From: Cyrtodaria siliqua
Taxonomy: Eukaryota > Mollusca > Bivalvia > Adapedonta > Hiatellidae
NCBI GenBank assembly: GCA_037043455.1
Contig: JAWPHD010010968.1
Coordinates: 1 to 64,000, forward strand
DNA length: 64,000 bases
Direction of reading: 5' to 3'
Shown: in pieces, positions 1-11,799 of the stretch
Position numbering within the stretch: position 1 is the stretch's first letter
How the letters are laid out: the number at the start of each line of letters is the position of its first letter
Notes under the pieces: model-generated
What the model was told of the DNA's origin: nothing
Seen by the model: only the letters and a program-made list of their open reading frames with translations
Database searches by the model: none
Program-made: the position numbers and the translations under genes

Positions 1-750
1 CACTACATCTAACAACACCCATCTAACACCACATCCAACCCCTACCCCCTACAACCCCCTCATACTCACCCCCATCATACTCCCCCCCCTTACACCTCAA
101 TCCACAAACACTAAAACCAACATACCCCTCACCAACACCCACCCCCTTACATCACCTCCCCACCACAATATAACAAAACACCCCAACTAAAACATAAACA
201 CCTAAAAAAACAAAACCCTACCAATCAACTATAACCTCTTACAAACCACAACCCAAATACACAATCCAAACTACCCACTAACACATCCCCAACACCCACC
301 TTAATTACCCCAACACTACCATTCAACTCACATAAACACCCACTCCCAACAATAACTACCCCTAATTAAATAACAACACCCCCCAAAATATCCAACACAA
401 CCCCCAACACAACAACATCTAACTCACCACACAAAAACTATCCAAATTAACCAATATCCCAACCCCATAAACTACTCCATAACACCCCCATGTCCACAAC
501 CCCCATTCTCACTAATACACATAACCACTACAAAAAACATAACCCTTACCCTCAATATACTCACAAATAATCATTACATATACCACCACAAACCATTAAC
601 CACACGTATAAAATATAATAATCCCCCAAAAACATATTAATCCAAGTCAACACGCCTAACATCAAAACAACACCATCCCCCACGCTACAACAAAACTAAC
701 AACTCAAACATTTAAAAATTAAAATATCTTTCTAATCCTATATATATATT
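1..750. repeat. G-free, A/C-rich low-complexity tract
   Basis: The first 491 bases contain no G at all, and only about five G occur before roughly position 750 (near 492, 606, 646, 654 and 684). By eye A and C dominate and T is also scarce, so the complementary strand is G+T-rich and nearly free of C. I see no clean CCCTAA or other tandem unit. The composition returns to normal abruptly near 750. It could be degenerate subtelomeric DNA, a strand-asymmetric satellite, or low-quality sequence at a contig end. Confidence 0.75.
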
Positions 751-2600
751 TGACAAACACGCGTCTCCGAGCATGATTGCCACTGGATCTGCCCAAAAAA
801 TCTATTTTCCAGCAGGTTTAATAGGCAGCTATGCCGCGTTTTGACCATTTGCTATTAATACATCTACACAATCTTACCCTATGTGCAAATACGCGCACAT
901 AGTAACCGATAAACCGATACCTAATCGCTGCCACATGGCATACGGCTATTTGTCACCCCTATAAAGTGGAGCTAATTTCACATTTATTTACATATACATT
1001 TAACCCACATTTCTTCACATGGCTTACATGTCAACTACAACATCACCCGACATGTATCATCAACACGTTTCTCAAGGTTTTGGTTTTCTTTAATTATTAT
1101 AATTATAATTATTATTATTATCACATACATCAGTCTACTTTCATTTATACTTCACCTTATGTGCAGATACCCGCACAAAGTTTCCAACAAGCCGATACCG
1201 GCTCGGTGCACCGGGCATACGCCCTTTATTACCACCCGAAACAGGGTATTATATTCATATACGAGTAAGCAGATACCTGCTTGTGATACCAAATGTCATA
1301 CGGTCAGATATAACCATATTAAGTTTCATGGCATAAGCCATCAATGATTTCGGACAAACAACCCACCACCCACACGGTATATACACAAAAGTGTAGGTTT
1401 ATTACGGTTGACATCGTATTAAGAGGTTCGAACAGTATGCGACGCCATTGGGCTTAAATATTCCAGATATATTCCTATTTAGTCAACTTCAGTACTCTGC
1501 ATACTAGACTAGACAAATATTTTGCATACTTTCTATCATTATTTCTGTATACATGTTCATCTTATATTTCAAATAAACCAATTTCCCAACATGTATAATG
1601 CGCAAGTTGTAACAGGGCATTCGCCCGAGACGTTTACCGTCGCAGCAATTCTTAAAGGCAGCCACGCACGAGAGACGTCCATCGTCCCAACAATTAAAAC
1701 CAGGCATCCACGCCCACCACTTACTAAGAAAGACCGCCCCTCATTCATTAAAACATAATAAGACTGAGTTATCTTTCTTTTCATTGAAAATAAAACTATA
1801 ACTGTGGAAACCAATCTTAGCTTCACTCAACCTACATGTATAGGGGGACTGAGGAGCACAACCCCTCTTTCATTACCAAACTGTAGAATTTCACTATCAT
1901 ACAAAAAATACTTATCTTTTGAATTCGTCTTTTTCTTTAATCGTTCCTCAAACGGAACACGAACCCAGAATCTCTGCGACCGTGTCAGATTCTAACCTAT
2001 CATATGTCCAGGACATTACTATCATCTCATGCACCGATCATCTCATCACGGATTTCTGAAAGTTATCGATATACATTTATCTAGCAATCAAAAACTCGTC
2101 AACATTTTGATTACAATGCCGTAGGCACTTCACACTGTACCGGCTCTATTATAATTAGCCGTATACTTTCATTTGTGATACAATGTACCGCATTTACACA
2201 ACCATGCATGACGTTCGCGTGCAAGCTAACGTGTGACAAAATACAAAACTAAAATTGTGTTGTAAACATTTTACAATAATTCACAGCAACTATGAACAAT
2301 ATCTCCTCCTTGCTATTATCATTTTCTGAGTAAATATAAACATTTCAGATTATTGATCTTGTTCAAAACGTTTTGAAACCTAAAGTAATGAAAAGACATG
2401 TACGACTAATCAATCGTGTAGAAAACACAAATAAATAATTAAATATTTACACCTGTGCCAGCTAAACTACTGATCCTATAAATACCGTTTGTAAATTAAC
2501 AATACTTATCTATAATGTTTTCTTTTCCATGTGTACTAGCGTGTCCACTGATAGGTCTCTCGCTGTGTAACATAATACCACCCAATCTAAAATTTGAACG
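751..2600. other. Intergenic, no supported gene
   Basis: Ordinary AT-rich sequence. Short open frames overlap on both strands without family resemblance or splice-site support. A fragment near 1951-1985 resembles a reverse-oriented tRNA B box but is too weak to call. Nothing else is seen. Confidence 0.5.
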
Positions 2601-2602
2601 TG

Positions 2603-3457
2603 TTAATGCCCCTGTCACACTATAGCGCGTTTCCACTGCGTTGGCACGGCGTTGTTTAATTTTCCAGAACGCCGTGAGATCGCAAGAAAAATCTGATATT
2701 TTTCGTGAAGATGGAGATGTAACGGCGTCCTCACAGCGACCAAGGCGTTGCTACGGAGCTCCCATGGCGTTCTATCGCGTTCCTACGGAGTTCTTGTTGG
2801 CGATTGTCTGCGCTCTCACGGCGCTTCCACTGCGTGCACTGCGCTTTCACGGCGCTCACACTGCGCTGACGGCGTGTTGAAGACATCCGTTTGCACTACC
2901 TATAATTCATTTATACTATTTTGTTCATTTTTGTCATGCAAACGCCGATGGACGCGGTAGAAGCGCCTTGGGAGCGCAATGATCGCCGTGACAGCTCCGT
3001 ACAGTCGTTGTAAGAGCGCAGTAAAATAAATAACACTCCGTATAAGCGCCGTAGACGCGCCGTATAAGCGCGGTAGAGACGCAGTGACATCTCAGAGAAC
3101 GCCGTACAATCTCCGTGCAAGCGCCACCGACAACCACAGCGTTCGCACTGCGACCTCTGTGCGCGCCCGCGGAGCTCCTGTGGCGTTGTAGGAGACCTTA
3201 CTGCGCTGCTATGGCGACCTTACGGCGACCCCACTGCGCTCTTATCAGAACGCCGAGCGACGGCGTTTGTTTTGTGCATGCTCAAAGTGCGCGCCGTCGC
3301 TTGGCGTTCTATGCGATCCCAATGCGTCTACTGGCGATGCCACTGCGTTGCTGCGGCGATGCTTGCGATCGTACTGCGCGCACCTCGGCGTTCTGCATTT
3401 TTCTTGGACGCCGTGGGATCGCCGTGAGAACGCGGCCCTAGTGTGACAGGGGTTTAA
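2603..3457. mobile_element. Non-autonomous DNA transposon with TTAA target duplication
   Basis: Inverted ends cccctgtcacacta (2609-2622) and tagtgtgacagggg (3439-3452) lie just inside direct TTAA copies at 2603-2606 and 3454-3457. The interior is markedly GC-rich compared with its flanks and is made of many degenerate 8-12 bp words built around 'gcg', 'cactgcg' and 'cggcg' in both orientations. No transposase is present. A TTAA duplication is typical of piggyBac and Kolobok elements, so this looks like a roughly 850-bp deletion derivative or MITE of one of those. The superfamily is inferred from the target site only. Confidence 0.75.
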
Positions 3458-3785
3458 CTGGTCAGTCATCCAACGCTGAATGGCAAAAACTGGCGTTCTA
3501 CACGCCACGTGCACTCCACTGAGGGTGCGCCCCCTATGAGAATACATTCACATCAAGAGAAATCAATTATCATCTAATTCGCTTCTCTCAAGCGACACTA
3601 ATGTCATTTTATGTCTATATTAAGATATGCTTTAGTCTAGCTTCAGTAAATATTTGTTGTATTATATTTAAATACATATTTGATGCATATTTTATCATAT
3701 AACTGTACGGTTTGCTGAGGGTGGCCCACCCCGACCCTCACAAACCTATGACGGGGTGAATAAATGGATCACTATTAATTTGGTG
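3458..3785. other. Intergenic, nothing recognised
   Basis: AT-rich spacer between the TTAA element and the next repeat. No coding, RNA or repeat signal is supported. Confidence 0.5.
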
Positions 3786-4115
3786 ATTGAAATTAAAAAA
3801 ATATATATGTTTGGTAAAGATCGGATGAAAAATAAAGGCCCTATTGTCTTAACGAGGACAAATATATCATTTTTAACCAAATCATGGGCCATAACTCCGC
3901 TGTTACTAGTCCGATCTGGCAGGTTTTCGAACTTGTTCGAGCTTTCATTGATATTAACAATCTGCTAAAGTTTGGTAAAGATCGGATGAAAAATGAAGAC
4001 CCTATCGTCTTAACGAGGTAAAAGTTAACGGACGGGCATACGGACGACGGACGACGGACGACGGACAACTTGCCATCCCATAAGCTCTGCTGGCCCTTGG
4101 CCAGTAGAGCTAAAA
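3786..4115 (+). repeat. Dispersed repeat with GACGGAC tract and 3' hairpin (copy 1)
   Basis: It carries the words 'taaagatcggatgaaaaat', 'gggccataactcc' and 'tttcattgatattaaca', then a (ggacgac)n tract, and ends in a hairpin with arms agctctgctggcc and ggccagtagagct (4082-4110). The same order recurs, longer, at 37230-37898. It holds about two partial internal units where the second copy has four. Class unknown, no coding capacity. Confidence 0.75.
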
Positions 4116-4117
4116 AC

Positions 4118-4165
4118 ATGTGTGTATATATATATGTTTATATTATGTATATATATATGTATGTA
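4118..4165. repeat. TA-rich microsatellite
   Basis: Two runs of alternating t/a interrupted by 'gttta' and 'ttatg', directly after the hairpin end of the preceding repeat. Confidence 0.6.
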
Positions 4166-5185
4166 ATAAAATCATGCATTACATGTTGAAGTATATATAA
4201 ATATACACTATTTTACTCTCCCAAGAGAACGAATCTTGAACTGAAACACTTCTTAGTAAGTAAGTGAGAAATGGAGAAAATGTATGACAAAAAAATGATA
4301 TGTGACTGCTGGTATTTATTGCCGTGTGTCTATATATGTATTGTGCTCATGGACCTTGACTAAATATATATGTTACTGGAAAACTCCCCTGTATAAGTAG
4401 GGATAATTAACGATGTAAAAATTGAAATCTTCTTTCTGGTCTCGTTTTCATGCACGCATTAGAAACCTTACCGGAAAGAGCGGAGGAAGACTATCATTTC
4501 TGACTCTGTCAACGTCAAAGAAAGTAGGGCGAACGGTTAGGTCACCTGATTATTCAAAAATGTTATGACGATGTTTGTGATAAGTCCTTTTACGTGATCC
4601 GCAAAGATAAAATATAGACCTATATTCAAGATTTTCAAAATAAAACTCTATGAGTTATTTTTTTTATAGTAATTTTCTGCTACCGATCTTCGGTTTAAAA
4701 TGTTTACATATGCTTTTCAATTGAGGAAAGCTAAGTACGTATTATTTTTTGTAGTAAAATAGACCCGATTAAAACTAAATTGTTTTCATGCATTCTTTCA
4801 AAGCTTGCAACATCTAATTTGCAGATATTCTGAAAATTATATTTACACAAGAAATAAATAAGTTTCAGGCAAATATATTCCAAATTAACAGGTCTTACCA
4901 GAATCTTGTAATTTAGTAGTTGTGAGTGCAAGGAACGACAACTGCGTGGAGATTGCTATGGTAGGTATAGAATACAAAACCATAAGATGTACGATTCTCA
5001 CAGCTATCAGAGCACCGGCCATTCCGATAATTTCCGTTTTATGTCAGATACCACTATTGCATTTCCCATAGGCTTACATGCTAGTATTTTCGCCTACCAC
5101 CATTTTCCTAAATCACGTTGGATGAAACAACATAACTTTGTTTTAAACTATCGTAGATCAAATCAAAAATAACCAGCAAATGCTG
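4166..5185. other. Intergenic, nothing recognised
   Basis: AT-rich sequence with only short overlapping open frames. No repeat copy shared with the rest of the window was noticed. Confidence 0.45.
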
Positions 5186-5186
5186 T

Positions 5187-5440
5187 CAGCTTCCAAAAGT
5201 TCAATGAAGGTGAACACTCAAAGAATGGCAGTAAATATCTTTTTTTAATATTTTTTTTTTGTGTGTGGAAAACATATCCTCTCAGTACAATCGTGTCAAT
5301 AAAAATCCAAATATCAACATATCTTAAATATGTTTTATGATGAAAATATAATATTTTGATGTTTTATGGGGTTTTGTTACGATGTGGGTAATTTAATCCA
5401 ATCAGAAACTGCCGTACGCTCTTCTTATATACCCTAATGC
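5187..5440 (+). repeat. Dispersed repeat R1, copy 1
   Basis: Reading +, this stretch matches the reverse complement of about 20050-20315. Shared blocks include 'tcagc', 'aatggcagtaaat', 'cctcagtacaat', 'gttttatgatg', 'ttgatgttttatgggg' and 'tataccctaat' in the same order, with substitutions and indels between them. No protein is encoded. It is an old dispersed element present twice in opposite orientations. Confidence 0.7.
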
Positions 5441-5480
5441 CCATTTGAACCAGTCAGAAGCCCCAAATCAGTGATGGTTT

Positions 5481-5661
5481 CTGACCTATAGTACGGAATG
5501 TACTGTACACTATCTGACATATAGTACGGAATGTACTGTACACACTCTATCTGACCTATAGTACGGAATGTACTGTACACACGCTATCTGACCTATAGTA
5601 CGGAATGTACTGTACACACTCTATCTGACCTATAGTACGGAATGTACTGTACACACTCTAT
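5481..5661. repeat. 37-bp minisatellite, five copies
   Basis: Five units start at 5481, 5514, 5551, 5588 and 5625. Each contains ctgacctatagtacggaatg followed by tactgtacac and a spacer of the type actctat, which is shortened in the first unit. Copies are nearly identical, pointing to recent amplification. Each unit holds the self-complementary element agtac-ggaat-gtact. Confidence 0.95.
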
Positions 5662-6230
5662 TGCGCAAACTCGGCCAATCCCGCCAAGCTTCAGAGGTGA
5701 TCTAGTTGTTGTAAATGAGTATATCTCCAAAAGGGAAGTCTTGATCATCTTCGACGCTTGATGGTAAATACAAACGTCTTGACCCTTTGTGCAGAAAAAA
5801 ATACCGGAAACACATGACCGTAATTAAAATTTTATTGAAGTATTTCTGACCATCCACATTTAGTTCGTCGATATATTGATGGCGTTTCCTTCTTTGTTTA
5901 TTTATTAATTTAGTGTCTTTCTGTCGTTCTGTATATCTTCGATAGAAGGTTCATCTGTATCAGCCAATCAGAAGCGATACCAGAATCTCGGCAAACTTCA
6001 AACGTTTTTAGAAGAACTGTTCCAGACATTTGTCTTGAAAACAAGCAAGCGTCGCAGATGATCTAGACCACCAAAAGGGAAATAACTTGGAAGAACTGTT
6101 TTGTTCCCAACTTCATTGGCAACGAGGATAATTCGGTGAACGCGGGATAGCGGCACCGGGAGTCTGAGAAACCGGAAGAGCTGGGCTAGCTCTTAAAAGT
6201 TAAAACGGGAGGAGTGTGGTGCTATTGGGT
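5662..6230. other. Intergenic, nothing recognised
   Basis: No open frame or repeat is supported. A purine-rich, GC-richer stretch at 6120-6230 leads into the tRNA-like sequence. Confidence 0.4.
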
Positions 6231-6235
6231 ACCCG

Positions 6236-6319
6236 GTGACCCGGTTAGCACAGTTGGTAAAGTACTCGCCCTGTAAACGAGGGGTGCCGGGTTCGAGTCC
6301 CGTACTGGCCGAACTTTTT
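6236..6319 (+). repeat. tRNA-like sequence (SINE head or tRNA pseudogene)
   Basis: It has a good pol III A box (ttagcacagttggta, about 6245-6259) and B box (gggttcgagtcc, 6289-6300), followed by a T5 terminator at 6315. A four-base anticodon-arm stem CTCG/CGAG encloses 'ccctgtaaa', suggesting a TGT (Thr-like) origin. However, the base before the triplet is C instead of the invariant T, and no 7-bp acceptor stem forms. It is therefore best read as a tRNA-derived SINE head or pseudogene rather than a working tRNA gene. Confidence 0.65.
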
Positions 6320-7436
6320 CCCCTTTGTTTACTTCAATATAAGAGTCGACTATAGTCAGGTTAATTGGATTTAATTGCACTATTGTAGGTTTTGTCTCTT
6401 TTTGTCTTTAAGCTATTGTTTGTTTACTAATGAAACAAACAAGGATATATGTATAGGATACTAAATAAATAATTCGATAATAAGATATCGGAAATCCGAG
6501 ACTAATGTTAACCAATGTGAAGTCATGGATTACATGTTCATACGTTGCCCGTTGATGCGGTGGAAATAACAGCATTTTGTGGTGGAATAACGCCTCAGTG
6601 GAGTGTAAATTTCCATCGAAGGTAAGACAATGATTATTTACTTGTTCGTATTTATATATTCCAGAAGTGTGACATAGCGCAAAATGTGGCAATTCGTAGA
6701 ACACATGCGTTTTTTCAAATATTCGATGGAATTATGACTTTTTCTACCCAAACACTATAAAGTGCACAGAAAAATGCAAAAGTTAACAAGTCAAATGCAT
6801 TAAATCGCGCTGTACATTGTTTTGTGAAGTAAATGAACCTCTCATACGCAACGTTTTCAAGTTTGTTTTGTATCTTTACAATCCAGAATGACTTTGTAGA
6901 CGTATTTGTGTCACTTTTTTTCTGTCACGCCATTGATGTGGTGGAAGAACTCTAAAACGAAGTAACGCCTCCGATCAGATAGCATTTTAAAAGAAACGTT
7001 TTCTTTTTCTTTTTCAAGCAAACAAACACGGATTAGATAACATTTATATAATGATCGAAATAAAAACAACTTGAGAATTCACACATACATATGTTTTCTT
7101 CAAAATGGAACATTTAACACTATTTATTTTTTAAGATTATGATAAAAAACGAAAGGAGGTACATCTTTACATACGCCTAATTTTTCATATGAAAAGAAGT
7201 TCCCTATTAAAGGGGTTGATGCACTACTTCAAACAAGATTTATTTAAAAGGGTTCTAAAAAGTCTTAAAGAAAGCTGAAAGAACGAGGGCATTTTTTTTT
7301 TAAATTTAAGTTAATGTTTAATCGGTTCTCGTTAAGGAAATAAATAAATAAATCGGCCACCGTACTGGGATAGAATAAATAGATTAGAAATCGGCCATCG
7401 ATCTGGGACCGACCATCGATCTGAGTCTTCTATATA
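6320..7436. other. Intergenic, nothing recognised
   Basis: AT-rich. The motif 'gttgatg(c)ggtggaa' followed by 'taacgcctc' occurs near 6550-6600 and again near 6930-6975, suggesting a decayed ~380-bp duplication, but no feature is firmly supported. Confidence 0.4.
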
Positions 7437-7439
7437 ATT

Positions 7440-7508
7440 ATATTATTGTATTGTATTGTATTGTATTGTATTGTATTGTATTGTATTGTATTGTATTGTA
7501 TTGTATTT
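7440..7508. repeat. (TTGTA)n pentanucleotide microsatellite
   Basis: About thirteen perfect copies of the pentamer attgt/ttgta. It is the same register of pentamer as the first tract in the cluster at 13957. Confidence 0.95.
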
Positions 7509-7509
7509 T

Positions 7510-8400
7510 ATCACATAACGTTTATCGCATCACATAACGTCCCTTGTAAGCAGTGTCGAACACCCATTTAATATTCTATTGTATGACACAGGTGTAATAC
7601 AACCTGGAACGATTTTGATTGGTTGAGTTAAACCTGTAACACTACGCAAGTTTATTAACTGAAACTAATTTATTTATTACAAATTCACCCAGATCTGAGT
7701 CATAAACTTATTATTTGTGACAGCTTATAAAAAATAATGCACCATATACAAAACATTGTCGTTGGCTTGTTAAAAAGTTGGCGTAAACTGCTATTTTGTA
7801 AAGAGGTAAAATACGAACTCTTTTATACTCAACGTTATGTGTGAGACGCGGCGTTACGACGTCACATATTTTATGACGTTTTGGCGCTTAAGTGTGTCTG
7901 ACGTCGTGGCGGGTCTATGTCCATTCAGTACGGGAGCAGAGAAGTCATTTCACGTGCTTGGACCGCATAACTCAAACATAAATAATTGGTGTTGGAGGCA
8001 ACGTAGTTCCCATTTTGCAAGCGCGTGCAGATGCGCGGATTTTGTAGTACTCTTTTTAGAAACACTAGTTTAAAGCTTATACTAGATGGCAAAGAAAACA
8101 AATCATATCAGAAGTCAGTTATTATGTCGGAGATTTATAAAACAATCGTGTTGACAGGTTTTATTGAGATATCATAGTCGGAAATCGCGGTACAAATGCG
8201 AAGATCGAAAAAAACTAGTTTTTGTTTTCTTCGAAATTGCCAGTGTTTCAAAACGGATACAAAAATTGTATATTCTTAAATATTGTTGAAATTGACAGGA
8301 GTCAAAGATCATTACCTGATCTACCTTTTTTGAAAATTGCTTATTTTTTCGTGAATATACATTTTGCGTGCCCGTTTTGAAAGTTGGTACCTGCATTTCA
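7510..8400. other. Intergenic; CpG- and TGACG-rich patch
   Basis: Between about 7840 and 7910 several 'gacgtc' and 'tgacgt' words cluster in a CpG-richer patch. A 78-codon frame here (7837-8073) has no family resemblance and is not called. It could be regulatory sequence for a transcript starting near 8400, but this is conjecture. Confidence 0.3.
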
Positions 8401-9350
8401 CTCTTTCAGAGGCTATTCAAAATGGCGGCGACACAGAAAAACACCCAGCCCAGGGCCAGTCAGTCGAACGCCACAAACCCACTTTTCCCTGGACAAATTA
8501 ACATCATAATGTCACACAGTCACAGAAACTAAATATTGTGAATTGAACTGAACGGTTATAAATAGCTAAGGAATGTGCTAAAAATAGCTCACACACATTC
8601 AAAGGTCAAATAATGCTGATCCGTGTATACACAGATAGATCGTAACGGCCCGATAGACCGATGGATTATTTCAATTTATTTGCACAGGAGTAGAATTAAA
8701 ACAGTGTTACAATCACGATCGTATACAATTCCAAGTTTTGCATGAGTGCGTAATTTACAAACTACAAACAAAAAGATCTATTACAGTAGACAATGTAGAG
8801 AATTAAAATTGAAAAGTGGAACACAACATCAAATGCCTGAAATGGGTCATGGCATTGTCTGCACTGTAGCCTATGTAAGTAAATACACTTTTAATTTCTG
8901 TATGACAAGTGTTTAACGTTGAAACATGTAAAACGGTGGTGGTTCATATATATTAACTTAATTCTGATAATTTTTTAGAACACATGAGTGATGAATAATT
9001 GATGAAAATGTAAGCCTTGAAAATCTACTATTTGTTCATAAATGCCACCTGTGACTTACATTTTGGACAGTATCATCTTCTGGAAAGCACCACTTTCAAT
9101 TCCAGTTGTGTTTTAAGTAAAATGTTATGGAATGCTGACATTGTTAGCATTGAGAAAGTTGGACAGAGTTATTAATATTAAAAACAAATGAAACAATATC
9201 ATATATGACTTGTTTTTTTCAGGTCTGCTAAGTTAGCTAGAGGCAGTGTGCAGTATTACCACAGCCAGATTCAAGTCAAGTTCCCCAGTCTCACAGTATA
9301 ACTACATCACGAGCCTTGTATAAGCCAGTATACACAGGGTTCTGGAAATA

Positions 9351-9391
9351 TTTTGAAAATCCACTTGCCCAGGGCAAGTGGATTTTCAAAA
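9351..9391. repeat. Perfect 20-bp-arm palindrome
   Basis: Arm 9351-9370 (ttttgaaaatccacttgccc) is the exact reverse complement of 9372-9391, with a single A at 9371 between them. The word 'cacttgccc' recurs twice just downstream (about 9393-9425). The perfect pairing implies recent origin or selection. It could be the tip of a foldback element. Confidence 0.9.
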
Positions 9392-9429
9392 GTCACTTGC
9401 CCTGCCCATAATGTCACTTGCCCCACATT

Positions 9430-10395
9430 TAAGAACACATAATTTCCCCAAAAATTGGCGCTGTACCATTATTCGTGTTAAACGGGACGGACCGCCGCAT
9501 AATTTGGACAATTATACTTAGTTAAAAAAGAAAGGGAGAATGTATTTTATGAATTAGTTAATACATTGTATTTTTTCATATAAAAAAATCAAATGGTTGC
9601 ATTTTCTTCTTTTGTGTCTATTACATCTTCGTGTTACTTAAATCATAAAATGATGAGACAGTATACAACCTCATTTTATTCCGCCCTCCCACCCCACCAA
9701 TCACCACACACACAACCCCATCATTTTTGATGACCATCTCAAAAAAATGCTTGGCAGCTAGTGTATGGAACTTGTAATGTCACAGTGTGTACAATTAACC
9801 AGTTGACAGAAAAAAAGAAGCTATTGTATTCATTTAAATGTGCGACAAGCAAAAAAACAAGACAAAAACGTTATTAAAAATATTCACTTGGTCCCAAATT
9901 TCTGCAACCATGGTAACGTTCCTACGGCTTTTTAATTTCACTAAAGGGAATTAGATGAAAGCAAGAGGCATGAGTAGGGGTTCCCTTACTAGGGTTACCT
10001 AGGAATTGTTTAAGAAGTAGTAGCAGTAACCTTATTTATCAAAAGCGAAAGTTCAAAACTTGAGAAAAAGTTTCCGTGATTGGTTCTGAAATCGCGAAAA
10101 CCCATGACATGCGCATATCGCTAAGTTATGCAACTTATTTGTGTAGTATGCACTTCCATATACGTTTAATTACAGATTATATCAATGAAATACACCAGAT
10201 TCCTCATAAAAGCGCGTTGATAAACGTGTGCTTCAAGTATTACAGGTAAGCGCAGCTTCAAAAAATCTATGAATTTATCAATGTATGTTCTTTGCAAAAT
10301 ATGTGGCATTGTGCACCAGTCCTGCACTTAGTCTCAGACTTTTTATACTAAAAATAAAAATGGTGTTTTACAGCACATCGACACATAAATAGGTC
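9430..10395. other. Intergenic, nothing recognised
   Basis: No gene or repeat is supported. Splice-like signals elsewhere in 8.4-11.0 kb are treated as a separate speculative observation. Confidence 0.4.
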
Positions 10396-10398
10396 ATA

Positions 10399-10466
10399 TT
10401 GTGCTTAGTACATATGTAAAATTAAACAAACATTGTGCTTAGTACATATGTAAAATTAAACAAACA
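10399..10466. repeat. 34-bp tandem duplication
   Basis: Two exact adjacent copies of a unit that contains ttgtgcttagtacatatg and ends aaacaaaca. Confidence 0.9.
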
Positions 10467-10529
10467 AAATAAAAAGGTCCCTGTATTACATCTAAAATAT
10501 TAAACTTAACCAAGACCCCGACTTAACAT

Positions 10530-10720
10530 AATGTGCTGGCATGGCCCAGCAATAGCATGATGGACGATAGCAATCTGGAGCTTCCGGTTCAAGTCACACA
10601 TGCACCACTGAGTTTCTGTGTTTTCGCGCAATACATCTTCCCTCAGCCTTGTTTGTTCCTCAGCCTCTTTTGTTTGATTGGGATTGAAACTGTGGAGTCT
10701 ATCCTCCTAGCACGATAAAC
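10530..10720 (+). repeat. tRNA-derived SINE family A, + copy
   Basis: It begins with a degenerate tRNA-like head (ggcatggcccagcaatagca, then a B-box-like ggttcaagtc) and continues into a core with 'accactgagtttctgtg', 'gcaatacatct' and 'ctcagcc'. The core matches the reverse complement of 12838-12996, where it reads 'gccactgagttttgtcggtg', 'ggcaagacacatt' and 'cttagcc'. It is older and more diverged than the second copy. Confidence 0.6.
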
Positions 10721-11630
10721 AACCATAGAAATTATTAATATATACATTAGTAAGAGTAAGACAGGTTCTCGAATTCCTATGTGTCATTTGGGGCGGCTCT
10801 AAATAAGGTATACCGGTAATAAATGTGTTGATTGAGCAGAAAACGATTATTTTTAATTTATCGTACATGTAAAAAAAGTTCTATAATCACTATTCATTTA
10901 CATATTTCAATTCTACAACTTGTTACCTATTTAAGATGAAACAAAATATCATGTATGTCATTTTTATTTTCAGAGCCTGGAGTCCTGAGATGCAGGGAGT
11001 TAGCAGAAAATAGTTAATGAAGTCCCAATATATATGGGAGGATTTTATTGAAACAAGTAGTCACATATAACTTTTTACAACATTAACAACAGAATCAGAA
11101 ATACTTAAACGAACAAGAATAGTATATAATAACAAGATGGTGTACAATATATATATATATATTTTTATGAATCATGAATCAGCAATACCTCATACGGACA
11201 GTACTAGCATCAACTTCAAGAAAAATATGTCTAGTAAGAGGATCACCAGTTCAGCCAGCACAATATCATATCAACATGCATATCCGACTGTTGACACAAG
11301 GTGGATCGTTGCCGACATTAACTGGACAGTTCATTGGAGTGGCTCAAAATAAGGGCTAATATGAAAATATAAATGTGTTTCTGTTAATCTGACCGGCCGT
11401 GCCCAATTTATTTATTGGATTAAAATGTTTTCTGAATTTTATTGGATTATATAAAAGTTTGTGGAATAACAGATGGCAGGAGGTGTATATTACCGGTTAT
11501 ACCCAGAAGAAAAGTGAGTGGTCTTCCTCACCAAAAAAATAACAAACAGATACATGTATATATATATAACCCCACATATGTTCAAAATGACTTGCACCAT
11601 ATAAACAATACGGGCTGAGAGGTGCGCATA
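10721..11630. other. Intergenic with a short TA run
   Basis: A short (ta)n run lies at about 11148-11162 and another near 11555. Open frames at 11137-11359 overlap in different frames and show no family signal. Confidence 0.4.
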
Positions 11631-11631
11631 T

Positions 11632-11799
11632 TAAAGGGACATGCAGCAATCTTCTTATTTTTAAACTCCAAAATGTTATAACTTATAATTTAAATATATG
11701 CAAGCGGGTGTAAAGTGAAAATAAATTATTGATTAATCAATCGAGGTGCACATTTTAATGCTTGATAAAAACTTGATAAATGCTGTGTGTCCCTTAAAT
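11632..11799. mobile_element. MITE of the 'aaagggacacacggcaat' family
   Basis: The left end is ttaaagggacatgcagcaat and the right end is 'atgctgtgtgtcccttaa', giving imperfect inverted ends about 20 bp long around a 125-bp AT-rich core. The same ends occur several times at 42058-44450. No coding capacity. Confidence 0.75.

Noticed and set aside
1..750. Canonical telomere (CCCTAA)n at the left edge
   Set aside because: The strand bias fits, but no tandem hexamer is visible, so a telomere is not called.
6236..6312. Functional tRNA-Thr(UGU) gene
   Set aside because: A and B boxes and a terminator are present, but the acceptor stem does not pair and the base before the anticodon is C, not T.
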